Positions 47,354 to 55,742 of a DNA stretch of 64,000 nucleotides are shown here, piece after piece. Origin of the DNA: JAXLRU01 sp046330935 (GTDB lineage: Bacteria > Actinomycetota > Actinomycetes > Actinomycetales > Kineosporiaceae); the NCBI GenBank assembly GCA_046330935.1, contig JAXLRU010000002.1, positions 744,001 to 808,000 of the forward strand, given 5' to 3'. The translations under genes and the position numbers were made by a program. The notes beneath the pieces are model-generated. The model had not been told where the DNA came from. It did no database searches and saw only the letters and a program-made list of their open reading frames with translations. Numbering within the stretch: the stretch's first letter is position 1; each line of letters starts with the position of its first letter.

Positions 47354-48322
47354 GTGGCCGACCTGGGTGACATCCCGCGCTACCGGCGGCGCCCGACCCT
47401 CCCACCACCCCCGGCGCCGCTCCCGCAGGCGCAGCCGATCCCGCAGGACGCGCCCCCCACAGGCCGCGGCACGCATGCGTCCCTCCACGTGCCCGCCCGG
47501 CCGCAGCTGCCCGCGCTGTACGCGATCCTCGACGTCGCCACCCTGATCCGGCTGCGCCTGGCCGGTCCCCGGCACCTGCTTCACCTCGACGCCGCCCCCC
47601 TGGCCGACGCGGCCGCTGCGGCCGCCGCCCGCCTCGTCGCCGCCGGCGTGCGCCTCCTCCAGGTGCGCCTCACCGGTCTCGACCTCGACGCCGTCGGGTC
47701 GCTGCGGGTGGCGACGGCCGTGGTGCGCGCCGCCCACGCCGGTTCCGCCGACGCCCTCGTGATCGTCAACGACGACCCGGCCCTCGCGCTGCGCTGCGGC
47801 GCCGACGGCGTCCACCTCGGCGCCCGCGACCCCAGCCCCGAGAGTGCCCGCGCGATGCTCGGGCCGGCCGCCGTCATCGGGGCCAGCGTGCGCGACCCCG
47901 CGCTGCTCCCCGTCGCCGAGGCCGACTACCTGGGCACCGGCCCCGTGCGCGCCACCACCACCAAGCAGGGCCTGCCGCAGCCGATCGGCGTCGCCGGGCT
48001 GGCCGCCGTCGTCGCGGCCGCCGGGGACGTGCCGGTGTACGCGATCGGCGGGCTGCGCGCGGCCGACGCCGAGCAGGTGCGCGCCGCGGGCGCGGCGGGT
48101 ATGGCCCTGGCCGGCGGAGTGCTGGCGGGGCTGCACGACCCCGACGGGCCCGAGGACGTGGTGGCCGCGATCGCCGCAGCCTGGGCACCCGGTCGCCGTC
48201 GCGCCGTCCCCGACACCGGCCGTCGGCCGGGTGGGGAGCGCTCCTCCGCTGCGACCGTGGTCGTCACCGAGCCGGTGGCCGTGGACGACGGTCCGTCCTC
48301 GCGCCCCGTGGCCCTGCGGTGA
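47354..48322 (+). CDS. thiE: Thiamine-phosphate synthase family protein, first copy
   Basis: Joins HMP-pyrophosphate and thiazole phosphate. The core (from about residue 50) shows LYAILDVATLIRL, LLQVRLTGLDLD, the pyrophosphate-binding VNDDPALALRCGADGVHLG, YLGTGPVRATTTKQ, and AIGGLRAADAEQV. GTG 47354 is chosen because GGAG lies 7 nt upstream and the start is just after the riboswitch; a later GTG (47489) would remove a Pro-rich leader. A C-terminal ~40-residue disordered tail is unusual. Overlaps the next gene by GTGA. Confidence 0.85.
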   Translation: MADLGDIPRYRRRPTLPPPPAPLPQAQPIPQDAPPTGRGTHASLHVPARPQLPALYAILDVATLIRLRLAGPRHLLHLDAAPLADAAAAAAARLVAAGVRLLQVRLTGLDLDAVGSLRVATAVVRAAHAGSADALVIVNDDPALALRCGADGVHLGARDPSPESARAMLGPAAVIGASVRDPALLPVAEADYLGTGPVRATTTKQGLPQPIGVAGLAAVVAAAGDVPVYAIGGLRAADAEQVRAAGAAGMALAGGVLAGLHDPDGPEDVVAAIAAAWAPGRRRAVPDTGRRPGGERSSAATVVVTEPVAVDDGPSSRPVALR

Positions 48323-49680
48323 CGGCGCGGGTGGACGCCGTCGTCGTCGGTGCGGGCGTCATCGGCCTGTCGGCCGCCTGGCGCCTGCGCGCCCACGGGC
48401 TGGGCGTCCTCGTCCTCGACCCCGACGCCGGCGGCGGGGCCACGCATGCGGCGGCGGGCATGCTCGGCGCCGGCAGCGAGGCCTGGTTCGGCCACGATGA
48501 GCTGCGGCGATGGTGCACGAGGTCGTGGCAGGCCTGGCCCGCCTTCCGGTCGGAGCTCGCGACGGCCGCCGGCGTGGACCTGCCCTGGGCCGCCACCCGC
48601 ACGTTCGCGGTCGCCGTGACCGCCGCCGACGCCCCGGCGCTGCGCCGTCACGCCGAGCTGATCCGCGCGTGCGGGCTCGGGGCGTCCGAGGTGAGCGTGC
48701 GTGAGGCCGTGGCCCGCGAACCCGCGCTCACTCCCCGCCTGGCCGCCGCCCTCGACCTCGACGAGCCCGCCGTCGACCCCCGCGCGGTCGTCCTCGCCCT
48801 CCGCCGCGCCCTGGAGCGCGCCGGGGTGCCCGTCCGCGCGGTCGCGGTCGGCGCCGTCGGGACGGGGTCGGTGCGCCTGGCCGACGGCGAGACGCTCGCC
48901 GCGGGTCACGTGGTCGTCGCCGCGGGGCACGCCACCCGCGCGATCGACGGGGTCCCGCGCGACCTGCTCGACGGGCTGCACGCCGTCAAGGGCCAGATCC
49001 TGCGGCTGTCGGCGCCCCGCGCCGGCGGGCTGGTGGACGTGCCCACCCACGTGGTGCGCGGGCTCGTCGACGGCAGGCCCGTCTACGTGGTCCCGCACGG
49101 CGGCGGGCGCGTGGCCGTCGGCGCCACGAGCGAGGACCGCGACGACCTGACCGTGACCGCGGGCGGGGTGCACCGGCTGCTCGACGACGCCTTGCGGCTT
49201 GTCCCCGGGCTCGACGAGTTCACCCTCGACGAGGCGATCGCCCGGCTGCGGCCGGCCACCGACTCGCACGTCCCGGTCGTCCGCGAGGTGTCCCCCGGCG
49301 TGGTGGTCGCCGCAGGTCACGGGCGCAACGGCGTCCTGCTCGCCCCCGCCACGGCCGACGCCGTCGTGCAGCTGGTGGCCAGGGCGGGCCCCGCCGCATC
49401 CGCGCCCCCACCGACCGCTCCTGCCGCCCCGGCAGTGGCGACCGTCCGCCGTGCCCGCGCCGACGGTGTCGCCGCCGTGCGCGTCAACGGCGAGGAGGCC
49501 GAGTGGGCGGTCGACCTGGCCGTCTCGGCGCTGTTGGCCCGCCTGCGCCCCGACCTGCCCGCGGGCCGGGGCGTCGCCGTGGCCGTCGACAGCGAGGTCG
49601 TGCCGCGGCACCGCTGGGACGACGTGCTCGTGGGTGCGGGGCAGCAGGTCGAGGTCCTGACCGCGATCCAGGGAGGCTGA
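48319..49680 (+). CDS. thiO: Glycine oxidase ThiO fused to sulfur-carrier ThiS
   Basis: 453 residues. The N-terminal ThiO (about 1-370) begins DAVVVGAGVIGLSAAWRLRA, an FAD-binding fold; ThiO oxidises glycine to the imine used for the thiazole ring. After an Ala/Pro linker (SAPPPTAPAAPAVA), residues 387-453 form a complete ThiS ubiquitin-like domain (VRVNGEEAEWAVDLAVSALL) ending exactly in the Gly-Gly required for thiocarboxylation. No separate thiS is present between thiO and thiG. The fused C-terminus is free, so it can still be adenylated by ThiF. Confidence 0.9.
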   Translation: MTARVDAVVVGAGVIGLSAAWRLRAHGLGVLVLDPDAGGGATHAAAGMLGAGSEAWFGHDELRRWCTRSWQAWPAFRSELATAAGVDLPWAATRTFAVAVTAADAPALRRHAELIRACGLGASEVSVREAVAREPALTPRLAAALDLDEPAVDPRAVVLALRRALERAGVPVRAVAVGAVGTGSVRLADGETLAAGHVVVAAGHATRAIDGVPRDLLDGLHAVKGQILRLSAPRAGGLVDVPTHVVRGLVDGRPVYVVPHGGGRVAVGATSEDRDDLTVTAGGVHRLLDDALRLVPGLDEFTLDEAIARLRPATDSHVPVVREVSPGVVVAAGHGRNGVLLAPATADAVVQLVARAGPAASAPPPTAPAAPAVATVRRARADGVAAVRVNGEEAEWAVDLAVSALLARLRPDLPAGRGVAVAVDSEVVPRHRWDDVLVGAGQQVEVLTAIQGG

Positions 49681-49681
49681 C

Positions 49682-50461
49682 GTGGACGACGAGCTCGACA
49701 CCTGGACGGTGGGGGAGCAGCGGCTGCGCTCCCGCCTGATCCTCGGCACCGGTGGGGCGCCAGACCTCGCCACGCTCGAGGCCGCGGTGAAGGCCAGCGG
49801 CGCCGAGGTCGTCACCGTGGCGATGCGGCGGTTCGGGGCCGGCGGCGGCGGGCGCCTGCTCGAGGTCCTCGACGGGTGCGGGGTGCGGCTGTTGCCGAAC
49901 ACCGCGGGGTGCCGCACCGCCCGCGAGGCCGTGCTCACGGCCCGGCTGGCCCGCGAGGCGTTGGGTGAGCCCTGGGTGAAGCTCGAGGTCGTCGGCGACG
50001 ACCGCACGCTGCTGCCCGACCCCCTGCAGACCCTGCAGGCGGCGGAGGAGCTGGTGGCCGACGGGTTCACCGTGCTGCCCTACACCAGCGACGACGTGGT
50101 GCTCGCGATGCGCCTGGCCGAGGTGGGGTGCGCCGCGGTGATGCCGCTCGGTTCGCCGATCGGCAGCGGGCTCGGCATCCGCAACCCGCACGCGTTCGCC
50201 CTCATCCGCGAGCAGGTGGCGGTGCCGGTGATCCTCGACGCCGGGGTCGGGACGGCCAGCGACGTCGTCCAGGCGATGGAGCTGGGCTGCGACGCCGTGC
50301 TGCTCGCCACCGCCGTGACCAGGGCCGAGCGGCCCGCCCTGATGGCGGCCGCGATGTCCGACGCCGTTCGCGCCGGCCGCCGCGCGCGCCTGGCGGGCCG
50401 GGTGCCCCAGCGCCACGTGGCGCTCGCCTCCACCGACGTCGAGGGGCTCGCCGCCCTGTGA
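49682..50461 (+). CDS. thiG: Thiazole synthase
   Basis: Forms the thiazole phosphate ring from DXP, dehydroglycine and ThiS thiocarboxylate. The 259-residue TIM barrel has the Schiff-base Lys100 (WVKLEVVGD), LILGTGGAPDLATLE and the phosphate site VILDAGVGTASDVVQAMELG. It starts 1 nt after the thiO/S stop, and its stop overlaps the next ATG (TGATG). Confidence 0.96.
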   Translation: MDDELDTWTVGEQRLRSRLILGTGGAPDLATLEAAVKASGAEVVTVAMRRFGAGGGGRLLEVLDGCGVRLLPNTAGCRTAREAVLTARLAREALGEPWVKLEVVGDDRTLLPDPLQTLQAAEELVADGFTVLPYTSDDVVLAMRLAEVGCAAVMPLGSPIGSGLGIRNPHAFALIREQVAVPVILDAGVGTASDVVQAMELGCDAVLLATAVTRAERPALMAAAMSDAVRAGRRARLAGRVPQRHVALASTDVEGLAAL

Positions 50462-51219
50462 TGCCGGGCGCGCTCGTGGTGCTCACCGACCGCGTCGCCT
50501 GCTCCGGTGCCGGTCACGACCTCGTCGCGGTCTGCGTGGCGGCCGTGTCGGCCGGGGCCGACGCCGTGCTCGTGCGGGAGAAGGACCTGCCGTTGGCGGA
50601 ACGCGTCGCGCTGGTGACGCGGGTGGCGCAGGCCGTGGGGTCCGAGCGCGTGCTGGTGGCCGAGACCCGGGCACCCGATCCGCGCCGGGTTGCCCGGTGG
50701 GCGCGGCTGGAGGTGGCGGGGCTGCACCTCGCCGGCGGCGTGACGGCGGGGGTGGGCGCCGACGACCCGGTGACGCCCGATCCGCTCGTCACCGCCCTGC
50801 CCTGGGGCCGGTCGTGCCACACGGTCGCGGAGGTCTGCGGCGCGGTGCGCCAGGGAGGGTCCTGGGCGACGGTGTCGCCCGTCGCCGCCTCGCCGTCCAA
50901 GCCGGGTTACGGCCCGGCCCTCGGCGTCGACGGGGTGCGCGCCCTGGCCGCGGCGGCTTCCGTGGGGGCTGCCGGCTCGGTGGGCTCGGGGCGCTCGCTC
51001 GCCCGGGCGGGGTCGGCGGGCGGGGACGCCCTGGCGCGCGGGCCGTTGCCCCTGCTCGCGCTGGGCGGCGTCGACGCGTCCACGGTGGCGACCTGGCTGG
51101 CCGCGGGGGCCGCAGGCGTCGCCGTCATGGGTGCGGTGATGGCCGCGGCGGACCCGGGCGCCGTCGTCAGCGCCCTCGTGCAGGCCCTGGCCGAGGCGGC
51201 GCCGGCGGCGGTGGGCTGA
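50461..51219 (+). CDS. Second ThiE/TenI-like protein
   Basis: 252 residues. TenI/ThiE hallmarks: LVVLTDRVACSG, VLVREKDLPLAERV (QLREK-like) and ATVSPVAASPSKPGYGPALG (the S-x-x-x-x-S-K-P-G-Y loop). The expected VND and GxHLG motifs are degenerate. A TenI-type thiazole tautomerase role is as likely as a second thiamine-phosphate synthase. Last gene of the riboswitch operon. Confidence 0.8.
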   Translation: MPGALVVLTDRVACSGAGHDLVAVCVAAVSAGADAVLVREKDLPLAERVALVTRVAQAVGSERVLVAETRAPDPRRVARWARLEVAGLHLAGGVTAGVGADDPVTPDPLVTALPWGRSCHTVAEVCGAVRQGGSWATVSPVAASPSKPGYGPALGVDGVRALAAAASVGAAGSVGSGRSLARAGSAGGDALARGPLPLLALGGVDASTVATWLAAGAAGVAVMGAVMAAADPGAVVSALVQALAEAAPAAVG

Positions 51220-51234
51220 CCGGGCCGGTTCGGA

Positions 51235-52152
51235 TCAGTCGGGCCAGGGGAAGGTGCGCCCGGTCAGCTTCTCCAGGCGCTCGCGCTGCGGAGCGAAGCG
51301 GGCGCGCAGCGAGGCCTCCACGGCGGCGTCGAGGCTGCCGCCCTCGGCGGCGTTGCGCACCTCGCCGGACCCGAGGGTGCGCTGGGGCAGGCCCAGGAAC
51401 TCCTGGGTCAGGTTCAGCGCCGTCGCCGGGTCGCGGTAGTAGTCCTCGCTGGCCAGGGCCAGGATCCGCTCGGCGGGGAAGTGCGCGTACCAGCGCTCCA
51501 GGGCCGTGGCGTACTCGCTCTGCCGGGCGTAGGACAGCTGCTCGTGGGCGTAGCTGTACGCCGCCGCGTCCTCGCGCAGCCGCTGCTCGGCGTCGCCGAT
51601 CCGCTCGTCCTCGGCGGCGAGAGCGGCCGCGAAGTCGAGGGTCTCGCCGCCGCTGCGCCGCCGCTCCTTCCAGTGGCTGTACGTGCGGTACACCGGATCC
51701 CGGAGCACCACGATGATCTTCGCGCCGGGCACGGTGGCCGCGGCGCGCTCGGCGGCAGCGGGGTGGAACAGGTAGTACGGCGAGGCCTCGCCGACGACGA
51801 CGGGGCCCCCGACCTGCCGGGCCAGGCTCGCCCGGGCGAAGGTGCTGGGCAGGTGCGCGCGGTACCAGCGCTCGCCGCGGTCGAAGTTGGAGTCGAAGAA
51901 GTGGATGCCCTTGGTGGGCACCGCCTTCGGCAGGCGGTCGGGCTTGGGGAACAGCGGGCAGACGTGGTCGTGCGCGAGGAGGTCGTAGTAGAAGGACGTC
52001 GACCCGCCGCGCTTGGCGCCGATGATCAGGAAGTCGGGATCGGGGCGCATCCCCGCCGTGAGCATCCCGTACCGGGTGATCGCGGACCGTCCCGCGGACA
52101 TCAGCGGGTTCGTGGATCGCCCCGGTCGCGGTCGCACATCGAGGTCTGCCAT
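51235..52152 (-). CDS. Sulfotransferase
   Basis: 305-residue predicted PAPS-dependent sulfotransferase. The 5'-phosphosulfate loop is FLIIGAKRGGSTSFYYDLL, and the 3'-phosphate-binding segment VVLRDPVYRTYSHWKE. Actinobacterial members sulfate glycolipids, glycans or small molecules; the acceptor is unknown. The ATG at 52152 is close to a TAGGCT -10 element on the minus strand (7 nt upstream), so the mRNA may be leaderless. Divergent from a predicted kinase. Confidence 0.88.
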   Translation of the reverse strand: MADLDVRPRPGRSTNPLMSAGRSAITRYGMLTAGMRPDPDFLIIGAKRGGSTSFYYDLLAHDHVCPLFPKPDRLPKAVPTKGIHFFDSNFDRGERWYRAHLPSTFARASLARQVGGPVVVGEASPYYLFHPAAAERAAATVPGAKIIVVLRDPVYRTYSHWKERRRSGGETLDFAAALAAEDERIGDAEQRLREDAAAYSYAHEQLSYARQSEYATALERWYAHFPAERILALASEDYYRDPATALNLTQEFLGLPQRTLGSGEVRNAAEGGSLDAAVEASLRARFAPQRERLEKLTGRTFPWPD

Positions 52153-52155
52153 GCC

Positions 52156-52168
52156 CCCTAGCCTAGGG
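52156..52168. promoter_or_regulatory. Palindrome in the sulfotransferase / kinase divergent promoter
   Basis: CCCTAG-C-CTAGGG, a 13-bp inverted repeat between the two divergent genes, overlapping the -10 element for the sulfotransferase. It could be an operator or simply back-to-back -10 hexamers. Confidence 0.45.
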
Positions 52169-52197
52169 TCCACCAACATCGTCCGGGGAGGTAACGC

Positions 52198-53139
52198 GTG
52201 AGGATGGAGCACGGAGGGGAGGGGTGCGCCCCCCTCGACGGCGAGTACATCCGCTTCCCGCCCCGCTGGCGCAACGTGCTCGTCCCTGTCGGCCCGCCCT
52301 CGGCCACGGCGCTCGGGATGACCCTGTACACCGCGTCGAAGTCGACCACGCTCGCAGCCCAGTACGCCCTGTGGAGCGCCGTCCGGCTGACCGGCGGGCG
52401 CCTGCCCCCGCCCGGCCCCCGCGAGCGGTGGACGCCGGCGCTGGAGGGCGGGCAGGTCGCGGAACTGCACCGGCAGTGGACGGCGGCGATCGGCCGCGAG
52501 CCCGACGGTGTGGCGGTGTACCAGCGCCTGCAGTCCAGCCGGCAGAACCTGACGCTGCTGGTGGCCGCGGGGGCGCGGTCGATGCTCGTGCGCGTGCGCA
52601 CCGATCCCGCCGAGCTGGCTCGCGAACGCGCCGTCAGCGAGACTGCCCAGGCCCTGGGCCTGCGCACGTTCCGGGTCCCGCGGCTCGTGGGGTCCGGCGA
52701 GGCGGAGGGCCTGCACTGGGTGGGCTACGAGCTGATGTCGCGTCGCCCGCACCGCCCTCGCTCCGCCCTGGGCGCGGAGGGGTTCGCCGAGATCACCAGG
52801 TTGGTCGAATCCGTCGTGCCCCGGCAGCCGTCCACCCCGCAGCACTGGCGCGGCGCGCACGGCGACCTCGTGCCCTGGAACCTCCGCCGCGGCGGCGGCC
52901 ACACCTGGCTGATCGACTGGGAGGAAGCCGCCTGGGCGCCGCCAGGCACCGACGAGGTCTACCTGCGTGCGGTCACCGCGGCCCTGCGCCGCGGGCCCGT
53001 GCACAGCCTCACCCTGCCGCCGGAGCACGAGGAGGCGCGCGCCCACTGGGCGCACGTGGTCGACGTGCGCCCGGCCTCCGACGTCGAGCAGCCGTTCGTG
53101 GAGCGGATGCGGGTGTTGCTGTCCGCCGCCTCGGGCTGA
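52198..53139 (+). CDS. APH/choline-kinase-like phosphotransferase
   Basis: 313 residues. The C-lobe has the catalytic loop GAHGDLVPWNLRR (HGDxxxxN) and the metal-binding WLIDWEEAAWAPPGTDE. The N-lobe is divergent and the usual nucleotide-binding Gly loop is not obvious. GTG 52198 with GGGGAGGT 7 nt upstream. The pairing with a sulfotransferase suggests sugar or lipid-head-group modification rather than drug resistance. That is inference from neighbourhood. Confidence 0.75.
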   Translation: MRMEHGGEGCAPLDGEYIRFPPRWRNVLVPVGPPSATALGMTLYTASKSTTLAAQYALWSAVRLTGGRLPPPGPRERWTPALEGGQVAELHRQWTAAIGREPDGVAVYQRLQSSRQNLTLLVAAGARSMLVRVRTDPAELARERAVSETAQALGLRTFRVPRLVGSGEAEGLHWVGYELMSRRPHRPRSALGAEGFAEITRLVESVVPRQPSTPQHWRGAHGDLVPWNLRRGGGHTWLIDWEEAAWAPPGTDEVYLRAVTAALRRGPVHSLTLPPEHEEARAHWAHVVDVRPASDVEQPFVERMRVLLSAASG

Positions 53140-53152
53140 CCTCTCGGTCAGC
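53135..53152. terminator. Hairpin spanning both stop codons (kinase / WXG-like gene)
   Basis: gctgacc - tctc - ggtcagc. The left arm contains the kinase TGA (53137-53139) and the right arm contains the stop of the leftward gene (53148-53150). Confidence 0.65.
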
Positions 53153-54512
53153 TCCGCCGGTTGCGCCACCCCTGCACCCCCTCGACGACACCCGGGCCGT
53201 CCTTGGCGGCGGCGATGACGGTCGGGATCTGCGTGAGCGAGAACGTGACGAGGTCGCCCTTCGACGTCACGGTGGTCCCGCCGAGGCCCGACACGACGTC
53301 CGTGGCCCACTCGGCGCTCACCTCCACCGCCCTGACCGTCCGCGGGGAACCGCCGGCGACGGTCCGCACGCCGGCGATCGCCCGGCTGCCGACGGCGTTC
53401 ACGTGCATCGCCGCGACCGCCTTGTGCCACTGCGCGACGCCGGTCGCGAGCCGGACGACGCGGGCGGCGTTGGGCCCGACGGTCGCCACCCCGCGCCCGA
53501 TCAGCCCCAGCCCGGGGAGCACGCCGATCAGGTCGAGCGCGACCTGGCCCGGCGAGGAGTCCCCCAGGGCGAGGTGGGCCGTCAGGTCGAGCCCGGCCGC
53601 CACGGCACCGCCGACGACCACGAACGTGCCGGTCGCGCTGCCCATGGACAGGGCCGCGCCCGCCGCCGTCAGCACCCCTCCTGCCGTCGCCGCGCCCCCT
53701 GCCAGCACCGTCGCCGCCGCTGCCACGGCGACGGCGGCCACGGCCACCACCGCGACGACGAGGACGGCGACGGACAGCACGAGTGCGACGACCACCACCG
53801 CCCTCCAGAAGGTGCGCCAGCCGCTGTCGTGCAGCCCGATCTCGTGGGCAGTGTCGAGGCAGGTGATCACCGCGGCGTCGGCAGCGGCCCGGTCGTGGTC
53901 GCGCAGCGCCGTCCACTCCGCGTGCGCCGCCCTCAACTGCGCCCAGGCGTCGTCGACCTCGGCCTGCGCCCTGTTCAGGGCCCTGGTGTCCACACCCTCG
54001 CCGAGGTGAGGGTCGAGCAGGGTCGTCGACTCCCCCAGCGGGCCGGTGGGGACGGCCGAGGCGACCAGCCGCGAGCCGTGGCCGGGCTCGGGCGCCCAAC
54101 GGCTGCCGTGCACCGAACCGCCGAGGGACTCGGCCACCGCGACCAGGCGGGCGGCGGCCTCGTCGTAGCGCTGGGCGCAGTGGGCGATGCGGCGCTGCAG
54201 GTGGTGGGCCTGAGCCTGCAGCTGCGCCACCGCGTCCACGTAGGCGGCGAAGCCCCGAGCGGCCTCGCGGTAGCTGCCCTCCAGTGCGGCGAGGTCGGAG
54301 AGCACGCGATCCTCGACCCCCGCGCGGAACGCCTGGGCCGCCGTGCCTTGCCAGGTGCCGTCGACGAGGTCGCTGCTCACGGCGCGCAGCCCGTGCGCCG
54401 CGTCCCTGGCCATGTCGGCTGTCAGCTCGAAGTCGCGCTGCAGCGACTCCAGCGCCGCGAGGTCACCCGAGGCGGGACCGCCGCGCTCGTGCATCCACCG
54501 GTCGTCCTGCAT
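53148..54512 (-). CDS. WXG-type membrane-active protein, last gene of WXG100 cassette
   Basis: 454 residues. The N-terminal ~200 residues are helical with a WXG-like turn (DGTWQGTAAQAFR) and a repeat-like coiled-coil. A very hydrophobic block about 235-330 (FWRAVVVVALVLSVAVLVVA, then AVAVAAAATVLAGGAAT) may form several membrane helices. The C-terminus has no recognisable catalytic motif. It resembles large type VII secretion substrates whose N-domain pairs with small WXG100 partners. Function unknown. Confidence 0.65.
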   Translation of the reverse strand: MQDDRWMHERGGPASGDLAALESLQRDFELTADMARDAAHGLRAVSSDLVDGTWQGTAAQAFRAGVEDRVLSDLAALEGSYREAARGFAAYVDAVAQLQAQAHHLQRRIAHCAQRYDEAAARLVAVAESLGGSVHGSRWAPEPGHGSRLVASAVPTGPLGESTTLLDPHLGEGVDTRALNRAQAEVDDAWAQLRAAHAEWTALRDHDRAAADAAVITCLDTAHEIGLHDSGWRTFWRAVVVVALVLSVAVLVVAVVAVAAVAVAAAATVLAGGAATAGGVLTAAGAALSMGSATGTFVVVGGAVAAGLDLTAHLALGDSSPGQVALDLIGVLPGLGLIGRGVATVGPNAARVVRLATGVAQWHKAVAAMHVNAVGSRAIAGVRTVAGGSPRTVRAVEVSAEWATDVVSGLGGTTVTSKGDLVTFSLTQIPTVIAAAKDGPGVVEGVQGWRNRRS

Positions 54513-54525
54513 GTCGTGTCCCCGT

Positions 54526-55146
54526 TCACTCGGCTGTGCTGAGGCGCAACGTGGCGGCCAGGGCGTCGAAGAGCACCTCGAACGCCCCCGCCAGGGCCAG
54601 CGTGGGGGTGAGCCCCGTCGCCACCACGACTCGTCGCCCGTCGGGATGCGGCACCAGGTGCTGGGTGACCGCCACCGTCACCGGCGCGGGCGACATGCCG
54701 GCGCCACCCCGGCCGCGCGGGAGCGGGGGCCGGACGCGGTCGCGGTAGGCGACCTTGACCGCCGACCCCGCGAACGGCAGCTCGACGGCGGCGACGCGCT
54801 CGCCGATCCGCGTCGCGTCCGGCTGCAGCAGGCCCGCCACCCCCGTGGGTGGCATGGCGTGGGTCGTGAGGGTGAACGCGGCGAGCACGGGAAGACCGTC
54901 GGTGGTCATCTCGACGAGCAGGGCGGCGAGGCGGACCTCCCGCGCGGATGCCCCCCGCAGTGCGGCGGCGAGGTCCCGCTCGAGCTCGCGCCGGCGTCGC
55001 GCGTCGCCCCCAGCGGGGCCGAGGCGCTGCGTGAGGATCGCCCGAGCCTGTGCCTCGACGCGGTCCGGTCGGCGCTCCAGGGGGATCCAGCGCGGGGGCA
55101 GGTGGAGCGTGAAGCCGGGGGCCGCCGCCTCGGTGGTGGCCGTCAC
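54526..55146 (-). CDS. Uncharacterised protein of the WXG100 cassette
   Basis: 206 residues, mixed alpha/beta, no signal peptide. It starts TATTEAAAPGFTLHLPPRWI after a GTG that overlaps the previous gene's stop (GTGA). A conserved-looking element is VAYRDRVRPPLPRGRGGAG, followed by VAVTQHLVPHPDGRRVVVAT. No family recognised. Its place between two secretion-type substrates suggests a cytoplasmic chaperone or adaptor, but that is inference. Confidence 0.65.
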   Translation of the reverse strand: MTATTEAAAPGFTLHLPPRWIPLERRPDRVEAQARAILTQRLGPAGGDARRRRELERDLAAALRGASAREVRLAALLVEMTTDGLPVLAAFTLTTHAMPPTGVAGLLQPDATRIGERVAAVELPFAGSAVKVAYRDRVRPPLPRGRGGAGMSPAPVTVAVTQHLVPHPDGRRVVVATGLTPTLALAGAFEVLFDALAATLRLSTAE

Positions 55147-55652
55147 CGCTGGACCTGGGCGGACGCGGCCAGATCGTGCTCCTGCTCCCGGTAGGCGTCG
55201 ACCACGTCGGAGGCGCTCTTGTGCAGACAGGTGACGTTCTCGGCGATCCGCTGCTGACCGCGTGCCCAGCCGTGCTGGAAGTCGTGCACGGCCTGCCAGA
55301 CCCGCAGGGATCCGATGTCGGCGGCGTCGGGCAGGTAGGGACGGCGCCTGGTGAGGATGTCGCCGACGATCGCGAGCTTCCGGACGAGTGCGTCGACGGC
55401 ATCGAGGTCGACCCGGAGGTCCACCGGGCCCGCGCTCGACGCCGCGTGCCCGCCGGTGGGGGCCACGGGCACCGGTGGCCCCACGAGGGGCCGGGATTCG
55501 GGCACCGGCCACCGCAGGAGCGGGTCGAAGGCGGGCACCGGTGGCCCCACGAGGGGCCGGGCCGGCAGTCCGGAGGGAGGCGGGGGTGCGCCGACGGCCG
55601 GCTCGACGACGCAGCTCGGGGCGGAGGTGCTCGGGTGCTCGGGACGTGACAT
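55143..55652 (-). CDS. Pro-rich/helical protein of the WXG100 cassette
   Basis: 169 residues. The first ~75 are Pro-rich with two near copies of RPLVGPPVPAFDP / RPLVGPPVPVAP; the rest is helical (VDLDAVDALVRKLAIVGDIL ... VVDAYREQEHDLA). Size and helical C-half are consistent with an ESX substrate or partner. Coupled to the next gene by 4 nt. Confidence 0.65.
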   Translation of the reverse strand: MSRPEHPSTSAPSCVVEPAVGAPPPPSGLPARPLVGPPVPAFDPLLRWPVPESRPLVGPPVPVAPTGGHAASSAGPVDLRVDLDAVDALVRKLAIVGDILTRRRPYLPDAADIGSLRVWQAVHDFQHGWARGQQRIAENVTCLHKSASDVVDAYREQEHDLAASAQVQR

Positions 55653-55742
55653 GCGCTCCCCCAGGGGTGCGACCGCGGCGGCCCGGGGCGGGGGGGCCGC
55701 CGCGAGCGGCCGGTTGATGACGGTGCGGGCTGAGGACTGGGG

